This document shows, piece after piece, positions 19,638 through 28,895 of a stretch of DNA of 64,000 nt (position 1 is its first letter; the number at the start of each line of letters is the position of its first letter). Position numbers and translations under genes: made by a program. This DNA comes from Thermus antranikianii DSM 12462 (lineage in GTDB: Bacteria > Deinococcota > Deinococci > Deinococcales > Thermaceae), in NCBI RefSeq assembly GCF_000423905.1, contig NZ_AUIW01000006.1:43267-107266 (forward strand), in the 5' to 3' direction. The notes under the pieces were generated by a model. It was not told the origin of the DNA. It did not search any database and was given only the letters and a program-made list of their open reading frames with translations.

Positions 19638-20195
19638 CTAGCCTAGGATTTCCTGCTCCTTCTTCTCCAAGAGTTCGTCAGCCTTGGCGATGAACTCGTC
19701 GGTAATCTTCTGGATTTCGGCCTCCGCCCGCTTGGTATCGTCCTCCGAGAGGTGAAGTTCCTTGGAGAGTTTCTTGAGTTTTTCCAAGGCCTCGCGCCGG
19801 ACGTTGCGGATGGCAATCCGGCCTTCCTCGGCATAGTGGCGGGCGGTTTTCACCAGCTCCTTGCGCCGTTCCTCGGTGAGGGGGGGTATGTTGATGTACA
19901 GGGCGTCCCCCTTGTTGGTGGGGTTTAGGCCCAGGTCCGAGTCGCGGATGGCCTTTTCTATGGCCTTTAGGGCGTTTTGGTCCCAGGACTGCACCACCAG
20001 GGTCTTGGCGTCGGGGGCGGTTACGGTGGCGATCTGGTTCAGGGGCACATGGGTGCCGTAGTACTCCACCTTGAGGTGGAGGAGAAGGGCGGGGTTGGCC
20101 CGCCCGGTACGAAGGCCCGCCAGGTTGTGCTCCAGGGCCTCGAGGCTCTTTTGCATATGCGCCCTTGTTTCCGCGTAAAGCTCCTTCAGGCTCAT
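19638..20195 (-). CDS. frr: Ribosome recycling factor
   Basis: 185 residues, the same size as the T. thermophilus protein. It opens with MSLKELYAETRAHMQKSLEAL and contains LRTGRANPALL and the hinge-region PPLTEERRKELVK, with a C-terminal helix ending LLEKKEQEILG. It frees ribosomes after termination together with EF-G. AAGGAGGTGCC precedes the ATG. It is 10 bases downstream of pyrH. Confidence 0.95.
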   Translation of the reverse strand: MSLKELYAETRAHMQKSLEALEHNLAGLRTGRANPALLLHLKVEYYGTHVPLNQIATVTAPDAKTLVVQSWDQNALKAIEKAIRDSDLGLNPTNKGDALYINIPPLTEERRKELVKTARHYAEEGRIAIRNVRREALEKLKKLSKELHLSEDDTKRAEAEIQKITDEFIAKADELLEKKEQEILG

Positions 20196-20205
20196 GGCAC
20201 CTCCT

Positions 20206-20913
<708 letters not shown>

Positions 20914-20941
20914 CTATCTGGTCCCACAACCAGATTTAACA

Positions 20942-20975
20942 AAACCGGGGGCCCTTTGGGTAAGGGCCCCGGTTT
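20942..20975 (-). terminator. Terminator between tsf and pyrH
   Basis: On the minus strand an imperfect AAACCGGGGCCC / GGGCCCCCGGTTT stem encloses a loop of about nine bases, followed by TTTTGTT. It would end or attenuate rpsB-tsf transcription. Confidence 0.65.
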
Positions 20976-20985
20976 CCCCCATGGC

Positions 20986-21576
20986 CTATGCCCCCAGCTC
21001 AAAGCGGCAGAAGCGCCGTACCACGATGTTCTCCCCGGTTTTGGCGATGGCCTCCTGGATGAGTTCCTTCACCCGGATCTTGTCGTCCTTGACGAAGGGC
21101 TGTTCCAGAAGGGCTACCTCCTCCAGGTACTTTTTCAGGCGCCCCTCGGCGATCCTCTCCGCGATCTGGGCGGGTTTACCCTCGTTAAGGGCAGCTTGGA
21201 TGTAGATCTGTCGCTCCCGCTCCAGCTCCTCGGCGGGGACCTCCTCGGCGGAGATATAACGGGGGTTCATCATGGCGATGTGCATGGCCAGATCCCGGGC
21301 CAGGTTCTGGAAGATCTCGTTCCGGGCTACGAAGTCGGTTTCGCAGTTAAGCTCCACCAGGACCCCTATCCGCTGGTTGTGGTGGATGTAGTGGCCGATG
21401 ATTCCTTCCCGAGCCTCTCGCTCCGCCTTCTTGGCCGCCTTCATGGCCCCCCGCTCCCGGAGGAGCTGGACAGCCCTCTCCTCGTTCCAGCCGGCGTCCT
21501 CGAGGGCCTTCTTCACCTCCATCATGCCGGCCCCCGTGGCCTCGCGCAGCTTCTTGATGAGTTCGAGCTGGCTCAT
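20986..21576 (-). CDS. tsf: Elongation factor Ts
   Basis: 196 residues, identical in length to the short Thermus EF-Ts. UBA-like N-terminus [25 protein letters not shown], then [24 protein letters not shown], the exchange-factor core. It recycles EF-Tu. The ATG overlaps the rpsB stop. Confidence 0.96.
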   Translation of the reverse strand: MSQLELIKKLREATGAGMMEVKKALEDAGWNEERAVQLLRERGAMKAAKKAEREAREGIIGHYIHHNQRIGVLVELNCETDFVARNEIFQNLARDLAMHIAMMNPRYISAEEVPAEELERERQIYIQAALNEGKPAQIAERIAEGRLKKYLEEVALLEQPFVKDDKIRVKELIQEAIAKTGENIVVRRFCRFELGA

Positions 21577-22361
21577 GCTTCCACCTCGTCCTCGCCGAAG
21601 TCGGGTTCCTCCTGGACCCGGGCTTCCGCCTTTTCGGCCTCCTCCACCAGGGCGTAGGAGGGGGAGGGTTCCACCACCCCGCCCCGGGCCTGGATGATAA
21701 GGTCCACGGCCCGGGAGACGATGAGCTGGATGGAGCGGATGGCGTCGTCGTTGCCAGGGATGATGTAGTCCACCAGCTCGGGATCGGAGTCGGTGTCCGC
21801 CAGGGCCACCACGGGGATGAAGAGCTTACGGGCCTCCCGCACGGCGATGGCTTCCTTGGTGGGGTCCACCACGAAAACGGCGTCAGGAAGGCGCTTCAGA
21901 CGGCGGAAGCCCGAAAGGTACTTGTGGAGCCGGTCCAGCTCGTGCTTCAAGCGCACCTGCTCCTTCTTGGGCCGGTCCTGGATCTCCGGGGAGGCAAAGA
22001 GGTTCTCCAGCTCCTCTAGGCGGTTTACCCGCTGGGAAATGGTCTTGAAGTTGGTGAGCATCCCACCCAGCCAGCGCTGGTTCACATAGGGCATCCCGGC
22101 CCGCTCCGCTTCCATGCGGATGATGTCCTGGGCCTGCTTCTTGGTGCCCACGAAGAGGATGGTGCCTCCCCGCATGGCCAGGTCCTCGAGGAAGCGGAAG
22201 GTGCGCTCCAGCTCCACCATGGTCTTCTGCAGGTCGATGATGTGGATGCCGTTGCGCTCCGCGTAGATATAGCGGCTGAACTTGGGGTTCCAGCGCTTGC
22301 GCTCGTGGCCGAAGTGAACCCCTGCCTCAAGAAGCTCCTTGATGGTGATGTTTACAGGCAT
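21573..22361 (-). CDS. rpsB: 30S ribosomal protein S2
   Basis: 262 residues. [20 protein letters not shown] at 9-28 and [38 protein letters not shown] in the core are diagnostic, as is [26 protein letters not shown] near the C-terminus. GGGAGGA precedes the ATG. It heads the rpsB-tsf unit and has a leader of roughly 95 bases. Confidence 0.96.
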   Translation of the reverse strand: MPVNITIKELLEAGVHFGHERKRWNPKFSRYIYAERNGIHIIDLQKTMVELERTFRFLEDLAMRGGTILFVGTKKQAQDIIRMEAERAGMPYVNQRWLGGMLTNFKTISQRVNRLEELENLFASPEIQDRPKKEQVRLKHELDRLHKYLSGFRRLKRLPDAVFVVDPTKEAIAVREARKLFIPVVALADTDSDPELVDYIIPGNDDAIRSIQLIVSRAVDLIIQARGGVVEPSPSYALVEEAEKAEARVQEEPDFGEDEVEA

Positions 22362-22387
22362 ATTCCTCCCATTCGGGGAAGGTTGGG

Positions 22388-22493
22388 CTTGGCGTTTCCT
22401 GTGTGCCGTCCTCGTTCCCGCAGGACCTTCCCCTGCCTACGGGCTGGCCCGGCACACCTTCCCGATTATAGGGGGAAAAGGGGCTTTGCGTAA
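22388..22493 (-). promoter_or_regulatory. rpsB promoter and leader with inverted repeat
   Basis: The minus-strand TATAAT at 22470-22465 has a weak -35 TTACGC 17 bases upstream (22493-22488). The transcribed leader contains a perfect 8-base inverted repeat, GTGTGCCG (22457-22450 on minus) with CGGCACAC (22408-22401), enclosing 41 bases. S2 autoregulates its own leader in other bacteria; this stem is a candidate site here. Confidence 0.45.
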
Positions 22494-22514
22494 CCCCCCC
22501 TTTTGGGCTATACT
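22486..22514 (+). promoter_or_regulatory. tRNA-Ala promoter
   Basis: TTGCGT (22486-22491), a 17-base spacer and TATACT (22509-22514) lie 11 bases before the mature tRNA 5' end. Its -35 overlaps the divergent rpsB -35 region. Confidence 0.7.
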
Positions 22515-22525
22515 CCCCTAGGCTT

Positions 22526-22600
22526 GGGGCGGTAGCTCAGAGGGAGAGCACCCGCCTTGCAAGCGGGAGGTCAGGGGTTCAAATCCCCTCCGCTCCACCA
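22526..22600 (+). tRNA. tRNA-Ala (anticodon UGC)
   Basis: A complete cloverleaf can be drawn. The acceptor stem GGGGCGG/CCGCUCC contains the alanine identity pair G3:U70. The D arm is GCUC...GAGC, the anticodon stem-loop CCCGC CUUGCAA GCGGG (anticodon UGC), and the T arm AGGGG UUCAAAU CCCCU. The 3' CCA is encoded. Confidence 0.97.
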
Positions 22601-22619
22601 AGTCTAGGACACAAAGCTT

Positions 22620-22647
22620 TACCCCCCGGTAGCTTGGCCGGGGGGTT
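22620..22647 (+). terminator. Terminator after tRNA-Ala
   Basis: The stem ACCCCCCGG/CCGGGGGGTT around an 8-base loop begins 20 bases after the tRNA. The following T-run is short. Confidence 0.65.
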
Positions 22648-22728
22648 CGTTATACGGTTTATGGGGCGGGGTAGAACCGTAGCCATGCTCCTCTGGGGAG
22701 CGCGCTTACGAGGAAGGGGAAGCCTGTT

Positions 22729-23982
22729 TCACTTCTCTGTCCCCGGCGCCTCCTCTCGGTAGCGGGCAAGGGCCCGAAGCCGCCCCGGGTTTAAGGGTCC
22801 CGGTAGGAAGAGGAGGAAGGCCAGGAAGCCCAGGAGGCCAAGCCGTAGGGGTAGGGTGGGGTCGCCTCGGCCCAGGACTCCGGCCAAGCCTCCTCCCAGG
22901 GTGCCGGTGCCGTAAAGCAGGACCCGAAGGGCGGCCAGGCCTGGGGCCTGGCCCTCTTGGGGGAGGAGCCAGCCCCGGAGGGCCCGGAGGTGGGCGCTGA
23001 GGCCTCCCGTGGCCAGACCATAGGCTGCTCCCCCGAGGAGCAGAAGGGGGAAGGGGAGGAGAATCAGGAGAAGGCCGAAGCCAGCTAGAAGGGGTCCTCC
23101 CAGGAGGGCCACAATCTGCGGCACGCGTCCTGCTCCGTAGCTCCCCAGGGTGTAGCCCAGGTCCTGGAGGGCGAAGAAGAGGCCGAAAAGTCCTTCCGGG
23201 GTCCCTGCCCGGAGGACCAGGAGGCCCAAAAGAGCGGTGGCCAGGGCGTGAGCCAAGGCGAAGAGCAGGGAGAGGAGGAGGTAGGGGCGAAGGGGGCGGT
23301 GGCCCGCCACAAGGGCCAAGGCCTTCCCGAGAGGGATTCCCGTTTCCCGCCTGCCGCTTCCAGAGGGGCTAAGTCCTTGAAGCCAAGGCAAGAGGAGGCC
23401 CAGGGAGAGAAGGAGGGCACCGGCCGCTGCAAGGTAGGGGAGGGCAGGGTGGAGGAGGAGCAAGGGGGGACCCAGCAGGCTTCCTAGGAGCCCGCCCAGG
23501 TTCCAGGCGGCGTAGAGCCGGCCCGTGTTTCCTAGAAGTCCTCCCCTGTCCACCCTCAGGAGAAGGGTGTCCCAAGCCACCACGGCCAAGTCGGTGGCTA
23601 CCATGAGGGGATAGGCCAGGAGGACGAGGAGGGCCGCTTCCCGGGGGAGAAAGGGGAAGGGAAGCCAGAGGAGCCCCCGGAGGAGGCGGAGGAGAAGGAG
23701 AGCCCGGGCGGGGTGGGCCCGGTCGACCCAGGGGCTCAGAAGAAGGAGGGGTCCCAGGGTCAGGTAGCCCATGACGGCGAAGAGCCCGACCCAAAGGGCT
23801 TCCCCCGTGCGGGCCACCTCGAGGGCCAAGGCGCTGAAGCCCAGGGCGGCTCCCAGGTCGCCCAAGGCTTCAGGTAGCAGTGGGATCTTGCGGATCAAGG
23901 AGGAAATTGGGTTTACAAGTTTGCGGAGAAGCCTTCTAACCAGATAATGCCCCCTTCGACGGGGTACGCCACCGGTTGCCAA
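22729..23982 (-). CDS. MFS transporter of unknown substrate
   Basis: 417 residues, about 11-12 hydrophobic segments, very rich in Leu, Gly and Pro. The N-terminal half has an LGDLGAALGFSALALEVARTGEALWVG start and an LSPWVDRAHPARALLLLRLLRG loop (the MFS loop 2-3 region). No family-specific motif was recognised. The start used is a TTG; the first 25 residues are hydrophilic and basic, so a later start is possible. It stands alone on the minus strand, divergent from the oxidoreductase gene. Confidence 0.65.
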   Translation of the reverse strand: MATGGVPRRRGHYLVRRLLRKLVNPISSLIRKIPLLPEALGDLGAALGFSALALEVARTGEALWVGLFAVMGYLTLGPLLLLSPWVDRAHPARALLLLRLLRGLLWLPFPFLPREAALLVLLAYPLMVATDLAVVAWDTLLLRVDRGGLLGNTGRLYAAWNLGGLLGSLLGPPLLLLHPALPYLAAAGALLLSLGLLLPWLQGLSPSGSGRRETGIPLGKALALVAGHRPLRPYLLLSLLFALAHALATALLGLLVLRAGTPEGLFGLFFALQDLGYTLGSYGAGRVPQIVALLGGPLLAGFGLLLILLPFPLLLLGGAAYGLATGGLSAHLRALRGWLLPQEGQAPGLAALRVLLYGTGTLGGGLAGVLGRGDPTLPLRLGLLGFLAFLLFLPGPLNPGRLRALARYREEAPGTEK

Positions 23983-24415
23983 ATCCTACCTCCTGTGAAG
24001 CCAAACCCCAAAGCCTGGCTCCTGCCCATCCTTGGAACACTTCATCCCTCCCTTCGGCTTCACCCCTAGGATACCAGGGGGAAGGTAACGCACCGGAAGG
24101 GTTAACCTGGTTACCTTCCCCTACCCGGGAGTTACGTTTTTCCCACGAGGGCTACCTTAGCCTGGACCATGTTCCGGTACAGGTAGACCCTGGGCCTGGG
24201 GGAGGTGGTGGCTACGGGTCGGGCCACGCCCGGAAGAAGGGCGAAGTCCTGCTAACCGGGGCCATGGACCGTTCCGAGAGGTGAAGAGGGAGTACGGCGT
24301 GTGGGGCGGCGCCGGGTTCTGGCGGAGGGCGAGGCCAGGAGGGGCGGTTCATGGGGCTTCAGGTATCGTCCCTTCCGCCTTTCCCAGCGAAGGTAGGCCA
24401 TGGCAGGATGGAGCC
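23983..24415. other. Intergenic region with inverted repeats, no recognised gene
   Basis: About 430 bases between two divergent genes. A perfect 12-base inverted repeat, GGGGAAGGTAAC (24078-24089) and GTTACCTTCCCC (24110-24121), has a 20-base loop that itself contains GGTTAACC. An 8-base pair, GTGAAGCC (23995-24002) and GGCTTCAC (24056-24063), lies just before it. Open frames here have no recognisable protein character. It may hold a regulator site or a structured leader for either gene. Confidence 0.5.
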
Positions 24416-25663
24416 ATGGCCCCTAGCCTGGTGTTCCTGGGAGCGGGCAACCGCGGCATGGCCTATGCCCACCACGCCCACGCCCTGGGCGCCCGCATCG
24501 CCGGGGTGGCGGACCCCCGCCCCGAACGCCTCCAGGCCTTCCGGGAAGCCTTCTCCGTGGAGCGGACCTTTGCCGACTGGCGGGAGGTTCTGGAGGCTCC
24601 CCTTCTGGGGGAGGCGGCGGTCATCGCCCTGCCCGACCGGCTCCACGCTGAGGCGGCGGTGGCCCTGATGGAGAAGGGCTACCACCTCCTCCTGGAGAAA
24701 CCCATCGCCCCCACCTGGGCCGAGGTGGAACGGGTGGCCCAGGCCAAGGAACGCACCGGACGCCTGGTGGCCGTGGCCCACGTGCTCCGCTACACCCCTT
24801 ACGCCCGGGCCCTGAAGGGGCTCTTAAGGGAAGGGGCCGTGGGGGAGGTGGTGTCGGTCCAGCACCTGGAACCCGTGGGCCACTGGCACTACGCCCATAG
24901 CTTCGTGCGGGGAAACTGGCGAAGGGAAGAGGAGTCCAGCCCCTTTCTCCTGGCCAAGAGCGTGCACGACCTGGACTGGCTGCTTTTCGTGATGCCGGGG
25001 GAGGTGAGGCGGGTAGCCTCCTTCGGGGGGCTCTTCCATTTCCGCCCGGAGAACCGACCTCCCAAGGCGGCCTCCCGATGCCTGGAATGCCCGGAGGAGG
25101 TGGAGAGGAACTGCCCCTTCTCCGCCAGGCGCATCTACCTGGAAGCCTACGAGAAGGGGGAGAGGGGCTGGCCCCTGGACGTGGTGGCCTACCCGGTGAC
25201 CTGGGAGAACCTGGTAAAGGCCCTGGCGGAAGGCCCCTATGGGGAGTGCGTGTACCTGGGGAAGAACGACGTGGCGGACCACCAGGTGGTGATGCTGGAA
25301 TACCGGGATGGGCGCACGGCCAGCTTGCACGTGGAAGGCCTAAGCCGGATGCGGTTTCGCAAGACCCGGATCTTCGGCACCCGGGGGGAGCTCTTTGGGG
25401 ACGGGAGGTACCTGAGGCTCTACCGGTTCGGGGAGGGGGAGAGGGTCTTTGACCTGGAGACGGAACGGGAGGGCTCCATCCGAAGCGGGCACGGGGGCGG
25501 AGACCTGGGTTTGGTGCGGGCCTTCCTGGAGGCCCTAACCCAGGAGGACGAAAGCCTTGTGGAGCCTTTCTCCGAGGCGGTGCAGGCCCACCGGCTCACC
25601 TTCTTAGCGGAGGAGGCCAGGAGGGAGGGGAGGGTGGTTCAAGTAGACAATCCCCTGCCCTGA
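24416..25663 (+). CDS. Gfo/Idh/MocA family oxidoreductase
   Basis: 415 residues from the ATG at 24416. An in-frame extension of 45 residues upstream was rejected because the recognisable domain starts here. The Rossmann motif VFLGAGNRGMAYAHHA is at the N-terminus, then EKPIAPTWAEVE, the cofactor/substrate Lys motif of the family, and HVLRYTPYARALK. The C-terminal part contains a Cys cluster (CLECPEEVERNCPF, about 221-234) found in a subgroup acting on sugars or inositol-type substrates. It is NAD(P)-dependent; the substrate is unknown. It is monocistronic with a strong terminator. Confidence 0.85.
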   Translation: MAPSLVFLGAGNRGMAYAHHAHALGARIAGVADPRPERLQAFREAFSVERTFADWREVLEAPLLGEAAVIALPDRLHAEAAVALMEKGYHLLLEKPIAPTWAEVERVAQAKERTGRLVAVAHVLRYTPYARALKGLLREGAVGEVVSVQHLEPVGHWHYAHSFVRGNWRREEESSPFLLAKSVHDLDWLLFVMPGEVRRVASFGGLFHFRPENRPPKAASRCLECPEEVERNCPFSARRIYLEAYEKGERGWPLDVVAYPVTWENLVKALAEGPYGECVYLGKNDVADHQVVMLEYRDGRTASLHVEGLSRMRFRKTRIFGTRGELFGDGRYLRLYRFGEGERVFDLETEREGSIRSGHGGGDLGLVRAFLEALTQEDESLVEPFSEAVQAHRLTFLAEEARREGRVVQVDNPLP

Positions 25664-25675
25664 AGGGCAGGGGAT
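25650..25675 (+). terminator. Terminator of the Gfo/Idh/MocA gene
   Basis: A perfect 11-base stem, ATCCCCTGCCC/GGGCAGGGGAT, has the tetraloop TGAA (25661-25664). The stop codon of the gene lies in the loop. A TTT follows. It also faces the 3' end of tRNA-Ser on the other strand. Confidence 0.75.
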
Positions 25676-25678
25676 CTT

Positions 25679-25772
25679 TGGCGGAGAGGGCGGGATTCGA
25701 ACCCGCGAGGCAGGTTTAAGCCCGCCTACACGATTTCCAGTCGTGTCCCTTCAGCCACTCGGGCACCTCTCC
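25679..25772 (-). tRNA. tRNA-Ser (anticodon GGA)
   Basis: 94 nt on the minus strand. Acceptor GGAGAGG/CCUCUCC, discriminator G and encoded CCA; anticodon loop CUGGAAA gives GGA (Ser, UCC/UCU). A long variable arm (about GGCGGGCUUAAACCUGCC) confirms a class II tRNA, and the T arm GCGGGUUCGAAUCCCGC is canonical. Confidence 0.97.
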
Positions 25773-25786
25773 AAGTGCCAAGCCTG

Positions 25787-25815
25787 AGTTTAACAAGGCC
25801 CGTTTTTATCGTCAA
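25787..25815 (-). promoter_or_regulatory. tRNA-Ser promoter
   Basis: On the minus strand TTGACG (25815-25810), a 17-base spacer and TAAACT (25792-25787) lie 14 bases before the tRNA. Confidence 0.7.
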
Positions 25816-25828
25816 GTAAGCTGAAGGT

Positions 25829-28315
25829 GTGCGGGTGGTGGTGGCCCACGAGAACCTGGACTTTGACGCCCTGGGTTCCATGGTCCTGGCGGGAAGGCTC
25901 TTTCCGGGAAGCGTTCTGGCCTTGATTGGGGGCCTCGAGGGGCCCTTGAAGGAGATCGCCCCCCTTTTGGAGGATCGTCTGGATCTGGTCCCGGCTGCAG
26001 AGATTCCTGTGGAAAAGGTGACCGAGGTGGTCCTGGTGGACAACGCCCGGCCTGAGCGCATCGGTCCCTTTAAGGCCCTAGTGGGGCGGGTGCCCTTTTT
26101 GGTCTTCGACCACCACCCCCGGGCACCGGGGGATGTGCCCGCGGTGGGGGGGAGGGTGGCCCAGGTAGGGGCCACGGTGAGCCTCCTGGTTCCCCTGATC
26201 CGGGAGCGGGGCCTGACCCTCACGCCCTTGGAGGCCACCTTGGCCTATGCGGGGATCTGGGAGGATACCGGGGGGTTCAGCTTTCCCTCCACCACGCCCC
26301 AGGACCTCGAGGCCGCTTACTTTTTAGCCCAGCAAGGGGCGGAGATCCCCCGGGTGCGGGAGTGGGTGCGGCCCCAGTTGGGGGAGGAGGCCCGGGAGGT
26401 CCTGAAGAGCCTTATCCGCACCGCCAAGGTGGTGGAACGGCAGGGGTTCCGGCTCCTCCTCGCCCGGGCTCAGGAGGAGGGCTATGTGCCGGCCTTGGCT
26501 CCCCTCGCCCATGCTCTTTTGGACCTGCACGAGGCCCATGGGGTGTTGCTGGTGCTTCGGCTTGCCCGGGAGGTCCTCCTCATCGCCCGGAGCCGAGAGC
26601 GGTTGGATGTGGGCCGCTGGCTTTCCCAGGTGGGAGGTGGGGGGCACCCCCGGGCAGCCTTTGCCCGGGTGCGGGGGGTACGCAATGCGGTGCGGCGCCT
26701 TCTGGAAAGCCTTCCCCGGTACCTGGAGCCCGAGCCCACCCTAGCCGAGGTCATGACCTCGCCCGTGGAAACCCTGCGTCCCACCACCGTGCGGGAAGCC
26801 CTGCGGGTTCTAGAGGAGCGGGGGTACGGGGCCATGCCGGTGGTGGAGCCCCTGGAGGGAGGAAGGGTGCGGGTCTTGGGCCTGGCCCGGCGAAGGGACC
26901 TCAGGAAGGCGGAAAGGCTCGGCCTGGCGGAGCATCCCGTGGAGGGCTTTTTGGCCCGGGCCCTTGTCCTGCCTCCGGAGACCCCTCTCTCCGAGGTGGA
27001 GCCCCACCTGAAGGCGGGAGGGGGGAGGGTTCTGGTGGGGGAGAGGTTGGGGGAGGGTGTTAAGCTTCTTGGGATCTTCACCCGTACCGACCTCTACCGC
27101 AAGAGGCCCGCTTTGGAGAAGCCTCTGGGGGAGCGGATCCTGGAGGCCTTGCCGGAAGGGGCCAGGCGAGTGGTCCTGGCCCTTAGGGAGGTGTTTCCGC
27201 AAGGGATCTACCTGGTGGGGGGGGCGGTGCGGGATGCCCTTTTGGACCGGTCGGGCCCCGACCTGGACCTGGTTCTGGAACCGGGGGTCAGGGTGGGGGA
27301 GGTGGCCCGCTTTTTGGTGGAGCGCTTCGGGGGCAGCTTTGGCCTCCACTATGCCTTCGGCACCGCCCGGGTGCGCGTGAGTTTTGGCCTTACCGTGGAC
27401 CTGGCGGAAAGCCGGGAGGAGGTCTACCCCTATCCCGGCGCCTTACCCCAGGTGCGTCCGGCCCCTATCGCCAAGGACCTGGAGAGGCGGGATTACACGG
27501 TGAACGCCATGGCCCTGTCCTTGGCCACCTTAGAGCTTTTGGATCCCTATGGGGGCCTCGAGGATCTAAGGAACCGCCTCCTCCGTCCCCTTCATCCCCT
27601 TTCCTTCGTGGAGGACCCGAGCCGCATCGTCCGGGGGGCGCGCCTGGCCGCCCGGTTGGCCTTCCGTTTTTCCGAGGAGGCCTTAAAGGCCTTGCCCCCA
27701 GCCCTCCTTCCCGAGGTGCTCAAGGGTGCCAGCAAGAGCCGCCTGCGCGACGAGCTCTTCTTGACCCTGGAGGAGGACACCTTCCTCGAGGCCCTTTCCC
27801 TTTTGGAGGAGCTTGGGGCTTTGGGTCCCCTCTACGGGCTAAAGCTTCCACCCAGGGACCCCTTTGTACGGCTTAGGTGGGAGCCTCTGGAAGAGGAGGG
27901 GTTCCCGCCTGGGCGGGCGAGGATGGAAGCCCGCCTTCTCCTTCTCCTCTACTTCCAGGAAAACCCCCTGGAAAAGGCCTTGGCCCTGGGGCTTCCCAAG
28001 CGGTTGCAGGAGGCTTTGGCCCTGCTTCTCAAAGGCTCCTGGGAAGAGGTGGACAAGGAGGCTTTGGGGAAGGAGCCCTTGCGCAGTGTTTTTCTGGCCC
28101 TATTCCCTGAGAAGGAGGGCTGGCTTACGGAAAAAAGACGGGTCCTCATGGGGCGGGATCTCTTGCAGCTGGGCCTGAAGCCGGGTCCCAGGGTGGGGGA
28201 GATCCTGCGCCAGGTGGCTGAGGCGCGGGCCCGGGGGGAGGTAAGGACCTTCGAGGAGGAACTGGCCTTAGCCCGTAGACTGATAGGCGATGGGTCTTTT
28301 TCCGTACCTCAATGA
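25829..28315 (+). CDS. DHH phosphoesterase - CBS pair - tRNA nucleotidyltransferase fusion
   Basis: 828 residues in three modules. First, a DHH/DHHA1 phosphoesterase, about 1-300: H7, D11 and D13 in AHENLDFDALGS, FDHHPR, and the GGGGHPRAA substrate loop. Second, two CBS domains, about 305-428 (EVMTSPVETLRPTTVREALRVLEERGYGAMPVV). Third, a class II poly(A) polymerase/tRNA nucleotidyltransferase head and neck, about 440-828: YLVGGAVRDALL, DLDLVLE, RRDYTVNAMA, and SRLRDELFLTLEE. The last module adds C and/or A to tRNA 3' ends; the DHH part may remove nucleotides (oligoribonuclease or pAp-type activity), and CBS domains sense adenylates. Both tRNAs here encode CCA, so a repair role is plausible. 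Starts at a GTG, 6 bases after a TAAGCT box, possibly leaderless. Confidence 0.85.
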   Translation: MRVVVAHENLDFDALGSMVLAGRLFPGSVLALIGGLEGPLKEIAPLLEDRLDLVPAAEIPVEKVTEVVLVDNARPERIGPFKALVGRVPFLVFDHHPRAPGDVPAVGGRVAQVGATVSLLVPLIRERGLTLTPLEATLAYAGIWEDTGGFSFPSTTPQDLEAAYFLAQQGAEIPRVREWVRPQLGEEAREVLKSLIRTAKVVERQGFRLLLARAQEEGYVPALAPLAHALLDLHEAHGVLLVLRLAREVLLIARSRERLDVGRWLSQVGGGGHPRAAFARVRGVRNAVRRLLESLPRYLEPEPTLAEVMTSPVETLRPTTVREALRVLEERGYGAMPVVEPLEGGRVRVLGLARRRDLRKAERLGLAEHPVEGFLARALVLPPETPLSEVEPHLKAGGGRVLVGERLGEGVKLLGIFTRTDLYRKRPALEKPLGERILEALPEGARRVVLALREVFPQGIYLVGGAVRDALLDRSGPDLDLVLEPGVRVGEVARFLVERFGGSFGLHYAFGTARVRVSFGLTVDLAESREEVYPYPGALPQVRPAPIAKDLERRDYTVNAMALSLATLELLDPYGGLEDLRNRLLRPLHPLSFVEDPSRIVRGARLAARLAFRFSEEALKALPPALLPEVLKGASKSRLRDELFLTLEEDTFLEALSLLEELGALGPLYGLKLPPRDPFVRLRWEPLEEEGFPPGRARMEARLLLLLYFQENPLEKALALGLPKRLQEALALLLKGSWEEVDKEALGKEPLRSVFLALFPEKEGWLTEKRRVLMGRDLLQLGLKPGPRVGEILRQVAEARARGEVRTFEEELALARRLIGDGSFSVPQ

Positions 28316-28895
28316 CCCCCCGGTCTTCCTGGTGGCCTTCGCCTTTGCTGTTTTTGGCCTGGTGGTCCACAACCTGTTCCAAGCCTACCTGGCGGACCGG
28401 TATGGGGAGACGGCCCCCCGGCGTTACGGTTTTCTTTCCCTGGACCTCCGGGCCCACCTGGAGCCCTTGGGCCTGGTCCTCTTGGTCCTTCTGGGCTTCG
28501 GCTGGCCCCGGTTCGTGCCCACGAACCTTCCCGGGAGGAAGGGGGCCATGGTGGCCCTCATGGGGCCTTTGGGGTTTTTTGTGGCGGCCTTCCTCTATGG
28601 CCTTCTCGCCCGCTTTCTGCCCTATCCCTTCGGCGAAGGGCTTTTGCTGGCCCAAAGGCTCATGCTCCTTCACGCCGCCATCTACCTTTTCCCCGTGCCT
28701 CCCTTGGATGGGGCCAAGGCCCTCTATGCCGTGGGCGGGTATGAGGCCCGGCGCTTTCTGGAGCAGCTTGCGGCCTACGGACCCCTGGGTTTCATCCTGA
28801 TCTTTCTGGTTCTCTCCTATACCGGGGTTACCGGGGCGGTGGTCCAAGGGCTTGCGGGTTTCTTGGCCACGTTATACCGGGTCATCGGGCTATGA
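28290..28895 (+). CDS. M50-like membrane protein lacking the HExxH zinc motif
   Basis: 201 residues with four to five membrane segments, clearly a paralogue of the next gene: the same opening, GFGWPRFVP versus GFGWAKPVP, and PVPPLDGAK versus PIPPLDGSK. At the position of HELGH it has HNLFQ (residues 27-31), so the catalytic Glu and second His are gone while the distal Asp motif remains. It should be inactive as a protease. It overlaps the nucleotidyltransferase gene by 26 bases and the next gene by four (ATGA), suggesting coupled synthesis with the active partner. Confidence 0.75.
   Translation: MGLFPYLNDPPVFLVAFAFAVFGLVVHNLFQAYLADRYGETAPRRYGFLSLDLRAHLEPLGLVLLVLLGFGWPRFVPTNLPGRKGAMVALMGPLGFFVAAFLYGLLARFLPYPFGEGLLLAQRLMLLHAAIYLFPVPPLDGAKALYAVGGYEARRFLEQLAAYGPLGFILIFLVLSYTGVTGAVVQGLAGFLATLYRVIGL

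Noticed and set aside
22620..22728. Second tRNA or small RNA after tRNA-Ala
   Set aside because: Only a GC-rich terminator stem is visible; no cloverleaf or T-arm sequence.
23976..24284. Possible small gene in the 430-base intergenic region
   Set aside because: The frame crosses the inverted repeats, lacks a ribosome site and shows no protein-like pattern.
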